Counted from the first letter of the stretch, positions 19,567 to 31,813 are shown. The stretch is DNA of 64,000 bases from Tautonia plasticadhaerens (GCF_007752535.1 NZ_CP036426.1:434001-498000), one strand, 5' to 3'. A program made the numbers and translations. The notes: a model not told the origin generated them from the sequence alone.

Positions 19567-19615
19567 CCCGATTCGGCCGGCCCCCCTCGCCGTCGAGGGG
19601 GGCGGCCGTCGGGTC
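19565..19615 (+). terminator. Strong hairpin terminator of dnaK
   Basis: A long interrupted inverted repeat begins inside the stop codon. GACCCGA pairs with TCGGGTC, CGGCCG with CGGCCG, and CCCCCCTCG with CGAGGGGGG around a CCGT loop, giving about 22 paired bases with a small internal loop. There is no T-run. Confidence 0.7.
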
Positions 19616-19759
19616 GTCTCGCCGTCGGGGACCTGGGCGATGCCCGGCCCGGCGCGCCGACCGGGGCCTCCGTCCCGACGACGAACAATTGATCCGCCCG
19701 GCCCGAGCGACGAATCGCCCCGGGCCGGGCATTCGCCCCGGTCCCCGGGAGGATGGCCC

Positions 19760-20167
19760 ATGACCCTCGACGACGCCAGGCCGGTCTACCCCCTACTCGT
19801 CCGGATCGCCCGGGAACTGGCCGAGGACGCCAAGGCCGGCCGTCGCGGCACCTGGGTGACCTACGACGACCTCTGCCGCCGCTGCGGGGAGGAGCTGGGC
19901 ATCAAGGAGTCCCCGCGCACCGTCTTCGCCCGTCGGCTCCGGCCGATCCAGGCCGCCTGCGTCGAGCAGGAGAAGCCGGACCTCTCCAGCCTCATCATCC
20001 AGAAGCCCAAGCGGAGCGACTCCGGGGAGCTGCTCCGCCCCTCCGCCGTCTGGTGGGAGCTGTACGTCTCCCGGGGCGAGGCCGAATCCGAGGACGTCCG
20101 CTTCTGGTTCGACCGCTACAAGGTCGCCCGGGACCACGGGGACTGGCCCGACGAGCCGTTCTTCTGA
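19760..20167 (+). CDS. Unknown 135-residue protein, paralog of the protein at 20977
   Basis: The start at 19760 has GGAGG about 7 bases upstream. No named family is recognised. It shares a pattern with the 121-residue protein encoded at 20977: a GR-T-VTY--L--R segment, then L-RPI---C and [10 protein letters not shown]. The VTYDDL piece is followed by a likely helix and may be part of a winged-helix fold, but this is inference. The C-terminal third ([21 protein letters not shown]) has no counterpart in the paralog. It lies between dnaK and a Uma2 nuclease gene. Confidence 0.75.
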   Translation: MTLDDARPVYPLLVRIARELAEDAKAGRRGTWVTYDDLCRRCGEELGIKESPRTVFARRLRPIQAACVEQEKPDLSSLIIQKPKRSDSGELLRPSAVWWELYVSRGEAESEDVRFWFDRYKVARDHGDWPDEPFF

Positions 20168-20223
20168 GGCGGGGCGGGGCCCGCCGGTGCTGGCTCGCCC
20201 TGACGGGCTCTGGAGGCGAGGTC

Positions 20224-20892
20224 ATGGCATCGTCGACCGAGGTCGCTTCGTCCCAGGCGCGGGCCCCCGAGGCTCCGTCGGGCCCCGATCGGGCGGCCGA
20301 CCCGCTGGCGATGGCCGATCAGGAACAATGGTACGATCGTTCATCGATCCGGCATGACGCCCTGGTCGCGATCGAGGACCAGACCCCCGAGGATTTCGAG
20401 CGCCTCGCCCCGGAGAACGCATTCTGCGATTATATTGATGGGGTTGTGTATATACCTTCTCCCGTCTCGGATCGGCACCAGCACCTCTCCGGGTTCTTCT
20501 ACCACCTGCTGGATGGCCTGAGCTGCGAGCGGCCCATCGGCGAGGTGCTCCGGGGGCCGGCAGTCCTCCGGGTCGGCGAACGCCGCAAGCTCGAGCCTGA
20601 CGTCTTCGTCAGGCCGGCAGGGCCGCCCCGGCCCGATCAGCCGCCCGCCATGCTGGTCATCGAGGTCCACTCCAGATCGACCAGGGACTTCGACCTCGGG
20701 AAGAAGCTCACCATCTACCGGGACGCGGGCATCCCCGAGATTTGGCTCGTCGACGAACTCGGTCGGGATCGCTCGGTCATCGTGGAGCGGAAAGTCGGCG
20801 AGGGATATCACCGCGAGGGCGATTCCGAAGGACGTCCCTCGTCGACGGCCATCCCGGGTTTCTGGATTGAGGTCTCCTGGCTCTGGGAGTAG
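20224..20892 (+). CDS. Uma2 family endonuclease (DUF820)
   Basis: 222 residues. Uma2 proteins carry a PD-(D/E)XK restriction-nuclease fold; their cellular role is unknown, and they are numerous in cyanobacteria and planctomycetes. Visible are YIDGVVYIPSPVSDRHQ (N-terminal conserved part), KLEPDVFV (catalytic Asp) and MLVIEVHSRSTRDFDLGKK (E-x-H/S...K catalytic part), then YRDAGIPEIWLVD. The first ~40 residues are Ala/Pro-rich and poorly conserved. The start at 20224 has GGAGG upstream; an internal ATG near residue 30 is possible. It lies 57 bases after the unknown 135-residue gene. Confidence 0.88.
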   Translation: MASSTEVASSQARAPEAPSGPDRAADPLAMADQEQWYDRSSIRHDALVAIEDQTPEDFERLAPENAFCDYIDGVVYIPSPVSDRHQHLSGFFYHLLDGLSCERPIGEVLRGPAVLRVGERRKLEPDVFVRPAGPPRPDQPPAMLVIEVHSRSTRDFDLGKKLTIYRDAGIPEIWLVDELGRDRSVIVERKVGEGYHREGDSEGRPSSTAIPGFWIEVSWLWE

Positions 20893-20976
20893 CCCCTACC
20901 GAGCCGTCGGGCCTGCCTCGGGCATATTCTCGCGGGAGAGGCGCCGGACGGGCCCGGCTGATCGGCGATCCCACCC

Positions 20977-21342
20977 ATGACCGACCTCGACACCCTCATC
21001 CGACGCGCCTGGCCCGTGCTCCGGGAGGCGATCCGCATGGGGCGGACCGTGACGTACACGGAACTCGCCGGGAGGGGGGGGCCGCCCCTGAACCGGAGGC
21101 ACCTGCACCGGCAATTGCTCATCCCGCTCTCGGCCCGATGCCGACGCGCCGGGCTGCCGGACCTGTCGAGCCTGGTCGTCCGCAAGGACACCGGGCAGCC
21201 CGGCGGCGGCTGGCACGCGATGGAGCCGGGCGCCGGCCCGGACCCGGACCGCGCCTGGGCCGAGGCGCTGGAGCGCTGCCTGGCGTTCGAATGGCCCCGG
21301 GAGGTCCCGCCCGCACTGCTCGGCGAAGGCGACGGCGATTGA
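20977..21342 (+). CDS. Unknown 121-residue protein, paralog of the protein at 19760
   Basis: The peptide contains GRTVTYTELAGR, LNRRHLHRQLLIPLSARC and GLPDLSSLVVRKDTGQPGGG, clearly similar in order and spacing to the protein encoded at 19760. No named family is recognised. The VTYTELA segment recalls the DNA-contacting part of alkyltransferase-like proteins, but the PCHR motif of those proteins is absent, so I do not assign that function. No strong ribosome site is visible. It lies between the Uma2 gene and clpB. Confidence 0.72.
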   Translation: MTDLDTLIRRAWPVLREAIRMGRTVTYTELAGRGGPPLNRRHLHRQLLIPLSARCRRAGLPDLSSLVVRKDTGQPGGGWHAMEPGAGPDPDRAWAEALERCLAFEWPREVPPALLGEGDGD

Positions 21343-21476
21343 CGGCGGATCGGGGCATTTTCGGGCGAACGGGCGGCCGAGATCCGTCGTATTGCATCGG
21401 ACAAGCGATTCCACAGGATTCCAAGTGAGGGGGGGCCGGGTCGACGCGGTCCCGGCCGGGAAGGGGGGATAAGATC

Positions 21477-24137
<2,661 letters not shown>

Positions 24138-24405
24138 GCCGGGCACCCGGGTGGATGAATTGAAGGCGGGGGGCGGATGGCGGAGGCGGGCCGTCGGGGG
24201 TGACCCGGGCGGCTCGACTCCGGCACCCGTCCCCCCGCCCTCTCGTGTTGCCGTGATGCCGACGGCCGGCAGGGGCCGGGGGAAGGCCGGATGATCGGCG
24301 GATTCCGCTTGACAGGAAGGATCGGTGCGGGGCACCATTGAGCACGACACCAATTCCCCGCCCCCACGAGGATCGTGGAATCCCGTCGGATCACCGCTCA
24401 ATCTC

Positions 24406-24765
24406 ATGAGTGACCGGCTCGCCCGACAGCGCTGGTGGATCACCTGCCTCTACGGCCTCGCGGTCGTGCTGGTGCAGGGATTCCACACCCATCACGCGCC
24501 CGTCGCGGTCGGCGATCCCTTCGCGGACGCAGGGGCCTGCGGGGACGAGCATCCCGAGGGGGACCCCGGACGAGGAGGCCCGGCCTTCTCGAACTGTGCC
24601 TCGGATTGCCCCTCCTGCGACTTTACCCTGACCCATCAGGCGTCGCTGGCCGATCGGGAAGTCTTGCCCGAGCCGGTCCGACTCACCCTCCCCCCCTGCT
24701 CGGCACCGACTGAGCCGGACACCGCTCCCGTCCGGCCCCGGAGTCGCGCCCCTCCCCTGGCCTGA
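24406..24765 (+). CDS. Small membrane-anchored Cys/His protein of unknown function
   Basis: 119 residues from the ATG at 24406. A GTG at 24325 is in frame and would add 27 residues. The N-terminus has a hydrophobic segment (WWITCLYGLAVVLVQGF), directly followed by HTHH and later a cysteine cluster (NCASDCPSCDFTLTHQ). Small planctomycete proteins with one helix, an H-x-H and a CPxC motif near the middle look like this, but I know no function. A metal-binding or redox role is only a guess. It precedes a DUF1559 gene on the same strand by about 500 bases. Confidence 0.5.
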   Translation: MSDRLARQRWWITCLYGLAVVLVQGFHTHHAPVAVGDPFADAGACGDEHPEGDPGRGGPAFSNCASDCPSCDFTLTHQASLADREVLPEPVRLTLPPCSAPTEPDTAPVRPRSRAPPLA

Positions 24766-25273
24766 CGGGGCGATCGAGCGAGCCTCGTGTCGGCGTCTCG
24801 TCCCCGAGGCCCGACCCGGCGTGATCGATCGGCCGGGCATCCGTGCGCCCGGAGGTCCTCGTCGAGAAGTCGAGGCCGGTCGCTTGGCATCAGCCCGACT
24901 GCCGATCGATCGGTCCGCCTGACCCGGCCGCGTCCGGGGCCTCGGGAGGCATCGACTCGCCTCGGAGCGCTCCCCCCAGGTGCCCGACCGATCGGGCCCG
25001 GGTGCGACCCATCTCGGTGTCGACCCGGGCCGTCCTGGGGCACGGGCGGTGGCGTCGAGGGGCCGAGCACGACGATCGAGATCGCCCCAGCCATCACGTA
25101 GCCGTGGCCTCCTGCCGCGGCCGACGGCCGACCCGGCGCGTACCGCCGGGGTTGCGGCAGGCCAGCCATCCCAGGGATGCCCGCCCCAGGGCCGTCCCGG
25201 AATCCGCCCCGAGTCGCCTCGTCCGGGGCGATGGCGCCTCATCTCGCGATCTCATCTCATTGGGAGCATTCGG
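24766..25273. other. Intergenic region upstream of the first DUF1559 gene
   Basis: No gene is recognised in these 508 bases; frames on both strands are Arg/Pro/Ser-rich. It presumably holds the DUF1559 promoter, but no clear -35/-10 pair was found. Confidence 0.35.
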
Positions 25274-26404
25274 ATGAAGACACGATCCCATTCGTCGGGC
25301 GGGGGCTCCCGCCCGGCGTTTACGCTGATCGAGTTGCTGGTGGTCATCGCGATCATCGGCGTGCTCATCGCCCTGCTGCTGCCCGCCGTGCAATCGGCGA
25401 GGGAGGCGGCCAGGCGGGCGCAATGCACCAACAACCTGAAGCAGATCGGCCTGGCCCTGCACAACTACGAGTCGACCCACCGCTGCTTCCCCATGAGCAC
25501 CACCGCCGCCCTGCCCGGCCCCGGCGGGGCCTGCCAGAACGGCCTGGTGAGCTGGCACGCCCGGATCCTGCCGTTCCTGGAACACCGGGCGATTTCCGGG
25601 GCGATCAACTTCGACGTGGGCATGGCCGACGACTGCTCCGGCCCCCTGCTCTACTACGCGGCGACGATCGGCGCGGGGCACCCGAACGCCACGGCCGCCT
25701 CGGCGGTGATCTCGACGTACCTCTGCCCGTCCGACCCGGTCGGGCCCAGCGACGCGATGGGGTCCGCCCGGCCGGCGCCCGAGAACTACGCGGGGAACGT
25801 CGGCTGGATGCCCAACACGACCGGCTTTACCGGGTCGGGGGGCGGGCGGTCGACGCACAACGGACTGATCGGGCTGGACCGGCCGGGGGCGCCGGTGTCC
25901 TGGCACGACCCGGCGGTGTCCATGGCCGAGGTGTCCGACGGCCTGAGCACGACGGCGGCCGTGGCCGAGCGGCTGATCACCGAGGCGGCCGACCCGAGCG
26001 ATTGGCGCGCCGTGGCTTCCGGCCCGATGGCGACCCAGTCGTTCTGCGGCGGCGGGACGGGGGACTCCAAGTCGCTGTCCCGTTGGCAGCGCTTCTGCAA
26101 CGCGGTGTCGCTGCCGGATCCCGGCTGGTCGATCTATCACGGCCGGGCCTGGATCTCGGGGTGGGGGCACACGGCGGGGACGTACATGCACGTGATGAAG
26201 ATCGGCGAGCGGAATTGCCACCTCTACGGCGGCGAGGACACCGGCGAGATCATCGTCACGCCCAGCAGCAACCACGTCGGCGGCCTGAACGTGCTGTTCG
26301 GCGACGGCAGCGTCCGGTTCGTCAAGCAGTCGGTGTCCGACCAGATCTGGTGGTCGATCGGCTCGAGGAACGGCGGCGAGGTGGTCGATGCGTCCGGCCT
26401 CTGA
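25274..26404 (+). CDS. DUF1559 pseudopilin-like protein (copy 1)
   Basis: 376 residues. DUF1559 proteins are an expanded planctomycete family with a type IV pilin/type II secretion leader. Here [20 protein letters not shown] starts at about residue 15, with the prepilin cleavage Phe and Glu+5 intact. It is followed by [33 protein letters not shown] and, near the C-terminus, the H-x-GG motif ([19 protein letters not shown]). The middle part is variable and Gly/Ser-rich. The protein probably sits in the cell envelope; its role is not established. It overlaps nothing but is followed 16 bases later by a lipoprotein gene. Confidence 0.93.
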   Translation: MKTRSHSSGGGSRPAFTLIELLVVIAIIGVLIALLLPAVQSAREAARRAQCTNNLKQIGLALHNYESTHRCFPMSTTAALPGPGGACQNGLVSWHARILPFLEHRAISGAINFDVGMADDCSGPLLYYAATIGAGHPNATAASAVISTYLCPSDPVGPSDAMGSARPAPENYAGNVGWMPNTTGFTGSGGGRSTHNGLIGLDRPGAPVSWHDPAVSMAEVSDGLSTTAAVAERLITEAADPSDWRAVASGPMATQSFCGGGTGDSKSLSRWQRFCNAVSLPDPGWSIYHGRAWISGWGHTAGTYMHVMKIGERNCHLYGGEDTGEIIVTPSSNHVGGLNVLFGDGSVRFVKQSVSDQIWWSIGSRNGGEVVDASGL

Positions 26405-26420
26405 TCCCTCCCTCCCACGG

Positions 26421-26879
26421 ATGACGAGGGCCACGGCCCGCCTCGTCGGCGTGCTCTGGCTCGCCGCCCTGCCGGGTTGCGGGGCGGGCTCGCCGGGACG
26501 GCCCGGGGGGGAGCCGTCCCGCGAGCTGCCCGCCGCCCTCGCGGCGCTGCTCCCCCGCGATGCGGAGGTGGCCCATTACGAATCGGCCGGGGAGCCGGTG
26601 CCGTACCGCCTCTGGCTGCTCGGGGGGCCCGGCGGCGAGCTGGTCGGCTTCCCCGACGGCCTGGCCGACCTCGAGCGGCACGTGCTGCCGGGGGCGGTGC
26701 TCTCCCGGCTCATCGACGCGAACGCCCCCCGGCTGGCGCCGGGGGAGCCGAGGGGCGGCACCTGCCGCTTCTCGCACTGGACGGACGGCGACGCCGAGTA
26801 CCGGCTCCGCGAGTTCGTCACGGACCGGGGCTGGTTCGCCAGCCTCGAGCAGTTCCGCAGCCCGGCAGGCCCGGGCTGA
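26421..26879 (+). CDS. Small lipoprotein of unknown function
   Basis: 152 residues. The start at 26421 gives a clean lipoprotein signal: a basic N-terminus (MTRATARL), a hydrophobic core (VGVLWLAAL) and the lipobox LPGC. An upstream in-frame ATG (26388) would overlap the DUF1559 gene and spoil the signal. The mature part is soluble and rich in Leu, Arg and acidic residues (YRLWLLGGPGGELVGFPDG, CRFSHWTDGDAEYRLREFV); I recognise no family. Its position 16 bases after a DUF1559 gene suggests co-transcription and a shared envelope role. Confidence 0.72.
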   Translation: MTRATARLVGVLWLAALPGCGAGSPGRPGGEPSRELPAALAALLPRDAEVAHYESAGEPVPYRLWLLGGPGGELVGFPDGLADLERHVLPGAVLSRLIDANAPRLAPGEPRGGTCRFSHWTDGDAEYRLREFVTDRGWFASLEQFRSPAGPG

Positions 26880-26908
26880 TGTCCCATCAACGACGGAGAA
26901 ACGTCCTC

Positions 26909-27709
26909 ATGATGATTCGATTCGGGAGCGGGATCCGGCTCGTCGGGGCGATCGCCCTGGCCACGGTCGGGGCCCTGGTCGCGTCGGCCCCGGTCCGGGC
27001 CGAATTTTCCAGCAATCTCTTCACGTCCGGCCACGCCGACATCGGCGTCGGCTTCGAGGACGACGCGCTGTTCCTGCACTACCACTTCGAGGGCGGGGTC
27101 GTCAACGGCGTGCCCCTGGCCGACGAGGAGATCGACCCGGGAGCGGTGACGACGGTCGTGCCCGAGTCGCTCCGAGTCTCGCTCGGGGCCGGCGAGGACC
27201 TGCCGTTCCTGGGACTCGGCGCCGGGGACGAGGTGTCGATCCTCCCGCAGGTGAACACGCCCGGCGTGCCGTTCCTGGGCCTGGCGACCGAGGAGCTGCT
27301 CGACTCGGACTGGGCCGGCGGGATCGGCTTCGAGCTGCTCGGCGTCTCTGGCCCCGGCGAGATGGCCGTCTGGCAGAGCGGCCTGTTCGGGGCGACCGTC
27401 CTGTTCGACACGCTCGACGGCATCGGCCCCGACGACGCCTTCACCTTCCCCATCGGCGTGCATGACCACGCCAACTACGGCTTCACCGAGGTCGGGATCT
27501 ACGACGTGACGATCCGGGTCACCGGCACCCACACCAGCCTCGGTGCGCTGGCCGACACGGCGACCTTCCGGTTCCGGGTCGAGCCGTTCTCCGCGGCGGT
27601 GGTGCCCGAGCCGGGGAGCCTGGCGATGGTCGGCCTGGGGGCGACCGCCGTCCTCGGCGCGGTGGGGTCGCGGCGTCCCCGGCCGGGTAAGGAGGTGGAG
27701 TCGGCGTAA
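26909..27709 (+). CDS. Choice-of-anchor-M domain protein with PEP-CTERM anchor
   Basis: 266 residues. A signal peptide ([19 protein letters not shown]) is followed by a single domain resembling the choice-of-anchor-M (TIGR03769-type) surface domain: [46 protein letters not shown], and the hallmark [20 protein letters not shown]. In actinobacteria such domains are found on surface proteins linked to metal ABC transporters. The C-terminus is a PEP-CTERM sorting signal: VVPEPGS, a hydrophobic helix ([16 protein letters not shown]) and a basic end. It lies between the lipoprotein gene and the second DUF1559 gene. Confidence 0.85.
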   Translation: MMIRFGSGIRLVGAIALATVGALVASAPVRAEFSSNLFTSGHADIGVGFEDDALFLHYHFEGGVVNGVPLADEEIDPGAVTTVVPESLRVSLGAGEDLPFLGLGAGDEVSILPQVNTPGVPFLGLATEELLDSDWAGGIGFELLGVSGPGEMAVWQSGLFGATVLFDTLDGIGPDDAFTFPIGVHDHANYGFTEVGIYDVTIRVTGTHTSLGALADTATFRFRVEPFSAAVVPEPGSLAMVGLGATAVLGAVGSRRPRPGKEVESA

Positions 27710-27749
27710 GGGCGAGGGAGGTGGCACTCGCACAACGCCCTTACGCCGA
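27701..27749 (+). terminator. Hairpin after the PEP-CTERM gene
   Basis: TCGGCGTAAGGGCG (27701-27714, containing the stop codon) pairs perfectly with CGCCCTTACGCCGA (27736-27749) over 14 bp with a 21-base loop. This is a likely end of the DUF1559-lipoprotein-PEP-CTERM transcript. Confidence 0.5.
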
Positions 27750-27888
27750 GGCCCGCGCACGAGCGTGGAGCATCGGTGACGCGAGGGCGGCGGGGCGGTC
27801 GGCAAACCGCCCCGTCGCCGGCACTATTCTACGGCCCCCCGGCCCCCAGGCCAGGGGGCGATCCCCCTCATCGCGTCCTCGGAGCATC

Positions 27889-28890
27889 ATGACCATGATC
27901 CCCCCTGCCCCTCGCCCCGGGAGGCGTCCCGGCTTCACCCTGATCGAATTACTCGTGGTCATCGCGATCATCGGCGTGCTGATCGCCCTGCTGCTGCCCG
28001 CCGTGCAGGCGGCGAGGGAGGCCGCGAGGAAGGCCCAGTGCATCAACAACCTGAAGCAGATCGGCCTGGGCCTGCACAATTACGAATCCAGCAACGGCAC
28101 CTTCCCCCCCGGCTGGACGGCCTACTTCGAGGAGGAGCACCACGACCACCACGACGACGACCACGGGTTCCGCTTCCAGGACGACGACGAGGCCCTGGCC
28201 GGCTGGCCGGGCTGGGCCTGGGGGAGCATGATCCTCGGCCAGGTGGAACAAGGTCCCCTCTATGACGCGATCAACTTCGACCTGTCGGTCGACTACCCGC
28301 AGAACCTGACCATCCGGACCAGCCGGGTGAAGTCGTACATCTGCCCGTCGGACGACGAGGTGCCTTTGGTCCCCGTCCGCGACGAGGGGGACGCGACGAC
28401 GATCACCGAGGTGAGCACGGGCAATTACATCGCCAGCAACGGGATCGGCGAGATCGGCCCGGAGGACGGCCAGGGGATTTTCTACATGAACAGCCGGACC
28501 CGGATCGCCGACATCCGGGACGGGACGAGCCAGACGCTCTGCGTGGGGGAGCGGAGCTTCAACCTCGCCCCGGTCACCTGGACCGCCCGCACCCCGCACG
28601 GCTGGAACTTCAAGACCCCCCCGAGCCGGGGGGGCGACGCGCGCTTCCAGTCGTTCCCGCACCCGGCCTTCAGCATGGTGATCGGGACGGTCGGCGTCGA
28701 GGACCCGCCCCGGACCCCCAACCACCCGAGGGCCCACCCGGAAGACTACTGGAGCCGGCACCCCGGCGGCGTGAATTTCCTGTTCGCCGACGGCTCGGTC
28801 CACTTCGTCCGCGACTCGATCGCGCAGGAGGTCTTCCTCGCCCTGGGGACCCGGAAGGGGCGTGAAGTCGTCTCGGCCGACCAGTATTGA
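27889..28890 (+). CDS. DUF1559 pseudopilin-like protein (copy 2)
   Basis: 333 residues with the prepilin leader [20 protein letters not shown] from about residue 14, then [20 protein letters not shown]. The C-terminal motif is present ([20 protein letters not shown]), ending in REVVSADQY. An unusual His/Asp-rich stretch ([14 protein letters not shown], about residues 83-96) could bind metal ions. The start at 27889 follows GGAG at short spacing. It is followed 100 bases later by a fused membrane/spermidine-synthase-like gene. Confidence 0.93.
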   Translation: MTMIPPAPRPGRRPGFTLIELLVVIAIIGVLIALLLPAVQAAREAARKAQCINNLKQIGLGLHNYESSNGTFPPGWTAYFEEEHHDHHDDDHGFRFQDDDEALAGWPGWAWGSMILGQVEQGPLYDAINFDLSVDYPQNLTIRTSRVKSYICPSDDEVPLVPVRDEGDATTITEVSTGNYIASNGIGEIGPEDGQGIFYMNSRTRIADIRDGTSQTLCVGERSFNLAPVTWTARTPHGWNFKTPPSRGGDARFQSFPHPAFSMVIGTVGVEDPPRTPNHPRAHPEDYWSRHPGGVNFLFADGSVHFVRDSIAQEVFLALGTRKGREVVSADQY

Positions 28891-28990
28891 CCGGGAGGGC
28901 CGGGGTCGGGGATGCTCGATCGGCGTGAATCCGGTCGGGGCCCCGGCGTCGGCCCCCTTCGGGCGATGCGGTCGGGGGCGCGTGCGGGGG

Positions 28991-31405
28991 ATGAGCGATC
29001 CGGGACGGATCGTCCGGGCCGAGTCCACGGCGGGCAGCCGGGCGATCTCCGCGCTCTGCTTCGCCTCGGGGGCGGCGGCCCTGATCTACGAGGTGTCGTG
29101 GTCGAGGCAGATCGGCCTGGTCCTCGGCCAGACGGCGCAGTCGGGCGGGGTGGTGCTGGCCGGCTACTTCGCGGGGATGGCCTTCGGCTACGCCCTGGCC
29201 GGGAGGATGTCCCGGAGGATCCGGCCCCTGCTGGGCTACGGCATCGCCGAGCTGGTCGCGGCCGTTTGGGCGGTGCTGTTGCCCTCGACGCTCGACGCGC
29301 TGCGGGGCCCGATGGCCGGGGGCTGGCTCGACCCCGAGGCGGCGGGGCTCCGGGTCGCCGTCCGGGCGTCGGCCTGCTTCCTGCTGCTGTTGCCGGCGAC
29401 GGCGGCGCTGGGGGCCAGCCTGCCGTTCATCGCGGAGGCGCTCTCCCCGGCCCGGCGGGTGGCCGCCGGCCGGGTGGCCCGCGCCTACGCCTGGAACACC
29501 GCCGGGGCGCTGCTCGGCGTGCTGGCGGCGACGGCGGTGCTGCTGGTCGCCGTCGGGGTCCGGGGGAGCTCATACCTGGCGGCGGCGATCTCGGCGGCGT
29601 GCGGGATGGCGGCGATCGGCCTCTCGGCCGTCGGGGGGCCGGGGCCCGGGCGGGAGGAATCCGGGGCCGGCCACGTCGCCCGGGGGCGATGGCCGTGGTA
29701 CGTCCTGGCGGCCGGTTCGGGGTTCGCGACGCTCGGCGTGCAGGTCCTCCACACGAGGATGTTCGCGCTGACGTTCAATAATAGTACGCATACGTTCGGT
29801 CTCGTGGTGGCGGCCTGGCTCGGGGGGCTGTCGATCGGCTCGGCGCTGTATGCGAGGGCGAGGAGGCGTTGGGAGCCGGCGACGATCGCCCCGTTGGCCG
29901 GGCTGGCGGGGGCGTCGGGCGTGGCGGGGTCGGTGCTGGTCTTCGCCGGGGTCACGGGCCTGGGGTACTTCGAGTCGGGCCCCGGGTGGTGGGCGTATCT
30001 GCTGGGCGCCTCGGGGCTGGTCGCCCTGATCGTGCTGCCGCCGGCGTCGATCCTGGGGATGCTGCTGCCCTGCTGCTGGGACGCGGTCGGGTCCGGCCCC
30101 TCGGGCGGGGGGGGCGGCTCGGTCGTCGGCCGACTGACGGCGGCCAACGCGATGGCCGCCGCGGCCGGGGCGCTGGCCGCCGGCTTCGTGCTGCTGCCGG
30201 GGGTCGGCCTGTGGGCGTCGATCGGGGTGATGGCCGGATCGGTCTGCCTCGCGTCGATGCCCGTCCTGGTCCGATCCGGGAGGCGGGGATCGGCGATCGG
30301 GCTCGGGGTGCTGGTCGCCGGCCTGATCGCGGCGGCGGTGCGGATCCCCGGGGAGATCCGGACGCTGCCCCCCGGCCGCGACCTGTCCATCGCGGCGAGC
30401 TGGGAGGGGCCGTACGGGAGGATCGAGGTGGTGGACGTGGGCTCGGGGGTGCGGGTCCTGCGCCAGGATCTTCATTACGGGCTCGGTTCGAGCGGGCCGG
30501 CGAGGCTCCGGGAATACCGGCAGGGCCTCCTCCCGTTGCTGCTGCACCCGCGCCCGGAATCGGTCCTCTTCCTGGGCCTGGGGACCGGCCTGACGGCGGC
30601 CCCCGCGACGCTGCATCCCCGGGTCCGGCGCGTTGACGTGGTGGAATTGATCCCGGAGGTCGTCGAGGCCGCCCGACGGTTCGCCGACGAGAACTTCGGC
30701 GTGGTCGATCACCCGAGCGTCGACATCCGGGTCGACGACGCGAGGCACGACCTGCTGGCGGGTGCCCACGCGTATGACGTCATCGTCTCCGACCTGTTCA
30801 TCCCCTGGGAAAGCAAATCCGGATATCTGTACTCGGTGGATTTCTACGAACTCGCCCGGGGACGACTCGCCGAAGGCGGGCTGTTCTGCCAGTGGCTGCC
30901 GCTCTACCAGCTGGGACGCCCCGAGTTCGGGATGATCGCCGACGGATTCGCCCGGGTCTTCCCGCATTCGACGCTCTGGTGGGGAGGGCTGTCGGCCGAG
31001 AAGGGGATCGTGGCGCTGGTGGGGTCGGATCGGCCGCCGACGATCGACGACGCCCGGATCGAGGCCGTGCTCCCGAGGGTCCGGGGGACGCTGGACGACC
31101 CGGATCCCTTCCTCGGTTCTCCTGGGGCGTTGCGTCGGCTCCGGATCGGTGACTGGCCGGCCCCGCCGCCCGGGGCGGTCCTGAATACGGACGAGCACCC
31201 TCGGGTCGAGTTCCGGGCCCCGGCCCGGCAGCAGTCGGACCGCCTCCTGACGGGGGACCGCTTACTCTCGCTCTTCGACGAGGTCTTCCGGCGCCTCCCC
31301 GACGCCTCGACCCGGTCGGTCCCCCCGGACCGGGATCCGTCGCGATCGGCCTATCGGCGTCGGGTCTGGCAGCGGGGACGATTGATCGGTCCGGGTCGGG
31401 AGTGA
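28991..31405 (+). CDS. Fused membrane transporter-like/spermidine-synthase-like protein
   Basis: 804 residues. The N-terminal ~460 residues hold about 12 hydrophobic segments resembling MFS-type helices. The C-terminal ~300 residues are a spermidine-synthase-like Rossmann domain with SVLFLGLGTGLTA, RVDVVELIPEVVEAARRF and IRVDDARHDL. The usual catalytic DxSTDP loop reads YDVIVSDLFIPWESKSG, so aminopropyl transfer cannot be assumed. Such fusions are common in planctomycetes and have no proven substrate. The start at 28991 has a G-rich site just before it; the frame extends upstream into the preceding DUF1559 gene. Confidence 0.87.
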   Translation: MSDPGRIVRAESTAGSRAISALCFASGAAALIYEVSWSRQIGLVLGQTAQSGGVVLAGYFAGMAFGYALAGRMSRRIRPLLGYGIAELVAAVWAVLLPSTLDALRGPMAGGWLDPEAAGLRVAVRASACFLLLLPATAALGASLPFIAEALSPARRVAAGRVARAYAWNTAGALLGVLAATAVLLVAVGVRGSSYLAAAISAACGMAAIGLSAVGGPGPGREESGAGHVARGRWPWYVLAAGSGFATLGVQVLHTRMFALTFNNSTHTFGLVVAAWLGGLSIGSALYARARRRWEPATIAPLAGLAGASGVAGSVLVFAGVTGLGYFESGPGWWAYLLGASGLVALIVLPPASILGMLLPCCWDAVGSGPSGGGGGSVVGRLTAANAMAAAAGALAAGFVLLPGVGLWASIGVMAGSVCLASMPVLVRSGRRGSAIGLGVLVAGLIAAAVRIPGEIRTLPPGRDLSIAASWEGPYGRIEVVDVGSGVRVLRQDLHYGLGSSGPARLREYRQGLLPLLLHPRPESVLFLGLGTGLTAAPATLHPRVRRVDVVELIPEVVEAARRFADENFGVVDHPSVDIRVDDARHDLLAGAHAYDVIVSDLFIPWESKSGYLYSVDFYELARGRLAEGGLFCQWLPLYQLGRPEFGMIADGFARVFPHSTLWWGGLSAEKGIVALVGSDRPPTIDDARIEAVLPRVRGTLDDPDPFLGSPGALRRLRIGDWPAPPPGAVLNTDEHPRVEFRAPARQQSDRLLTGDRLLSLFDEVFRRLPDASTRSVPPDRDPSRSAYRRRVWQRGRLIGPGRE

Positions 31406-31813
31406 GCATCCGGGCGACGCGGTCGATCGGGCCGGGGTGCGGGGCCGATGGGGATCGGCCGGGGGGGCGGAGGCGAGGGGCGGGGGCGATCCGCCGGATC
31501 GGGGAGCGTCGTCCCCGGGTTCGCGGCATTTTTGCAAACAAAGGATTTGCGAGCGTGTCCCGGTCAAGTTATGCTAACCCCGCTCGGATAGGCCGCTCTT
31601 GCCTTCTCCCGCCGGCGTGATTCTCTCCCTCGACCGACGCCCGGCGCCCCGAGCCGTCCTGCCTCTCGGACGAATCGACCAACCCAGACTCCGAGCGACG
31701 GATTCGACCCCAATTCTTGCATGCGTTCTGCCGAGGGCGAGTGTCCGGTCGCCCGTGCGCATGCCGGTTCTGCTGGCGTCGTCGTACCCCTATCCCAGGA
31801 GAGAGTAAAGACC
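31406..31813. other. Intergenic region with promoter for DUF1559 copy 3
   Basis: This is GC-rich DNA with no gene recognised. A good sigma-70-like promoter is at 31547-31575, and a ribosome site (AGGAGAG) lies about 11 bases before the next start. Confidence 0.45.
31547..31575 (+). promoter_or_regulatory. Candidate sigma-70 promoter of DUF1559 copy 3
   Basis: TTGCGA (31547-31552) and TATGCT (31570-31575) are separated by exactly 17 bases, each matching four of six consensus positions, in an otherwise GC-rich region. The leader to the start codon would be about 230 bases. Confidence 0.4.

Noticed and set aside
24391-25242. A 283-codon minus-strand frame before the first DUF1559 gene
   Set aside because: The composition is Arg/Gly/Pro-rich, there is no recognisable domain, and it overlaps the more plausible plus-strand small membrane protein gene.
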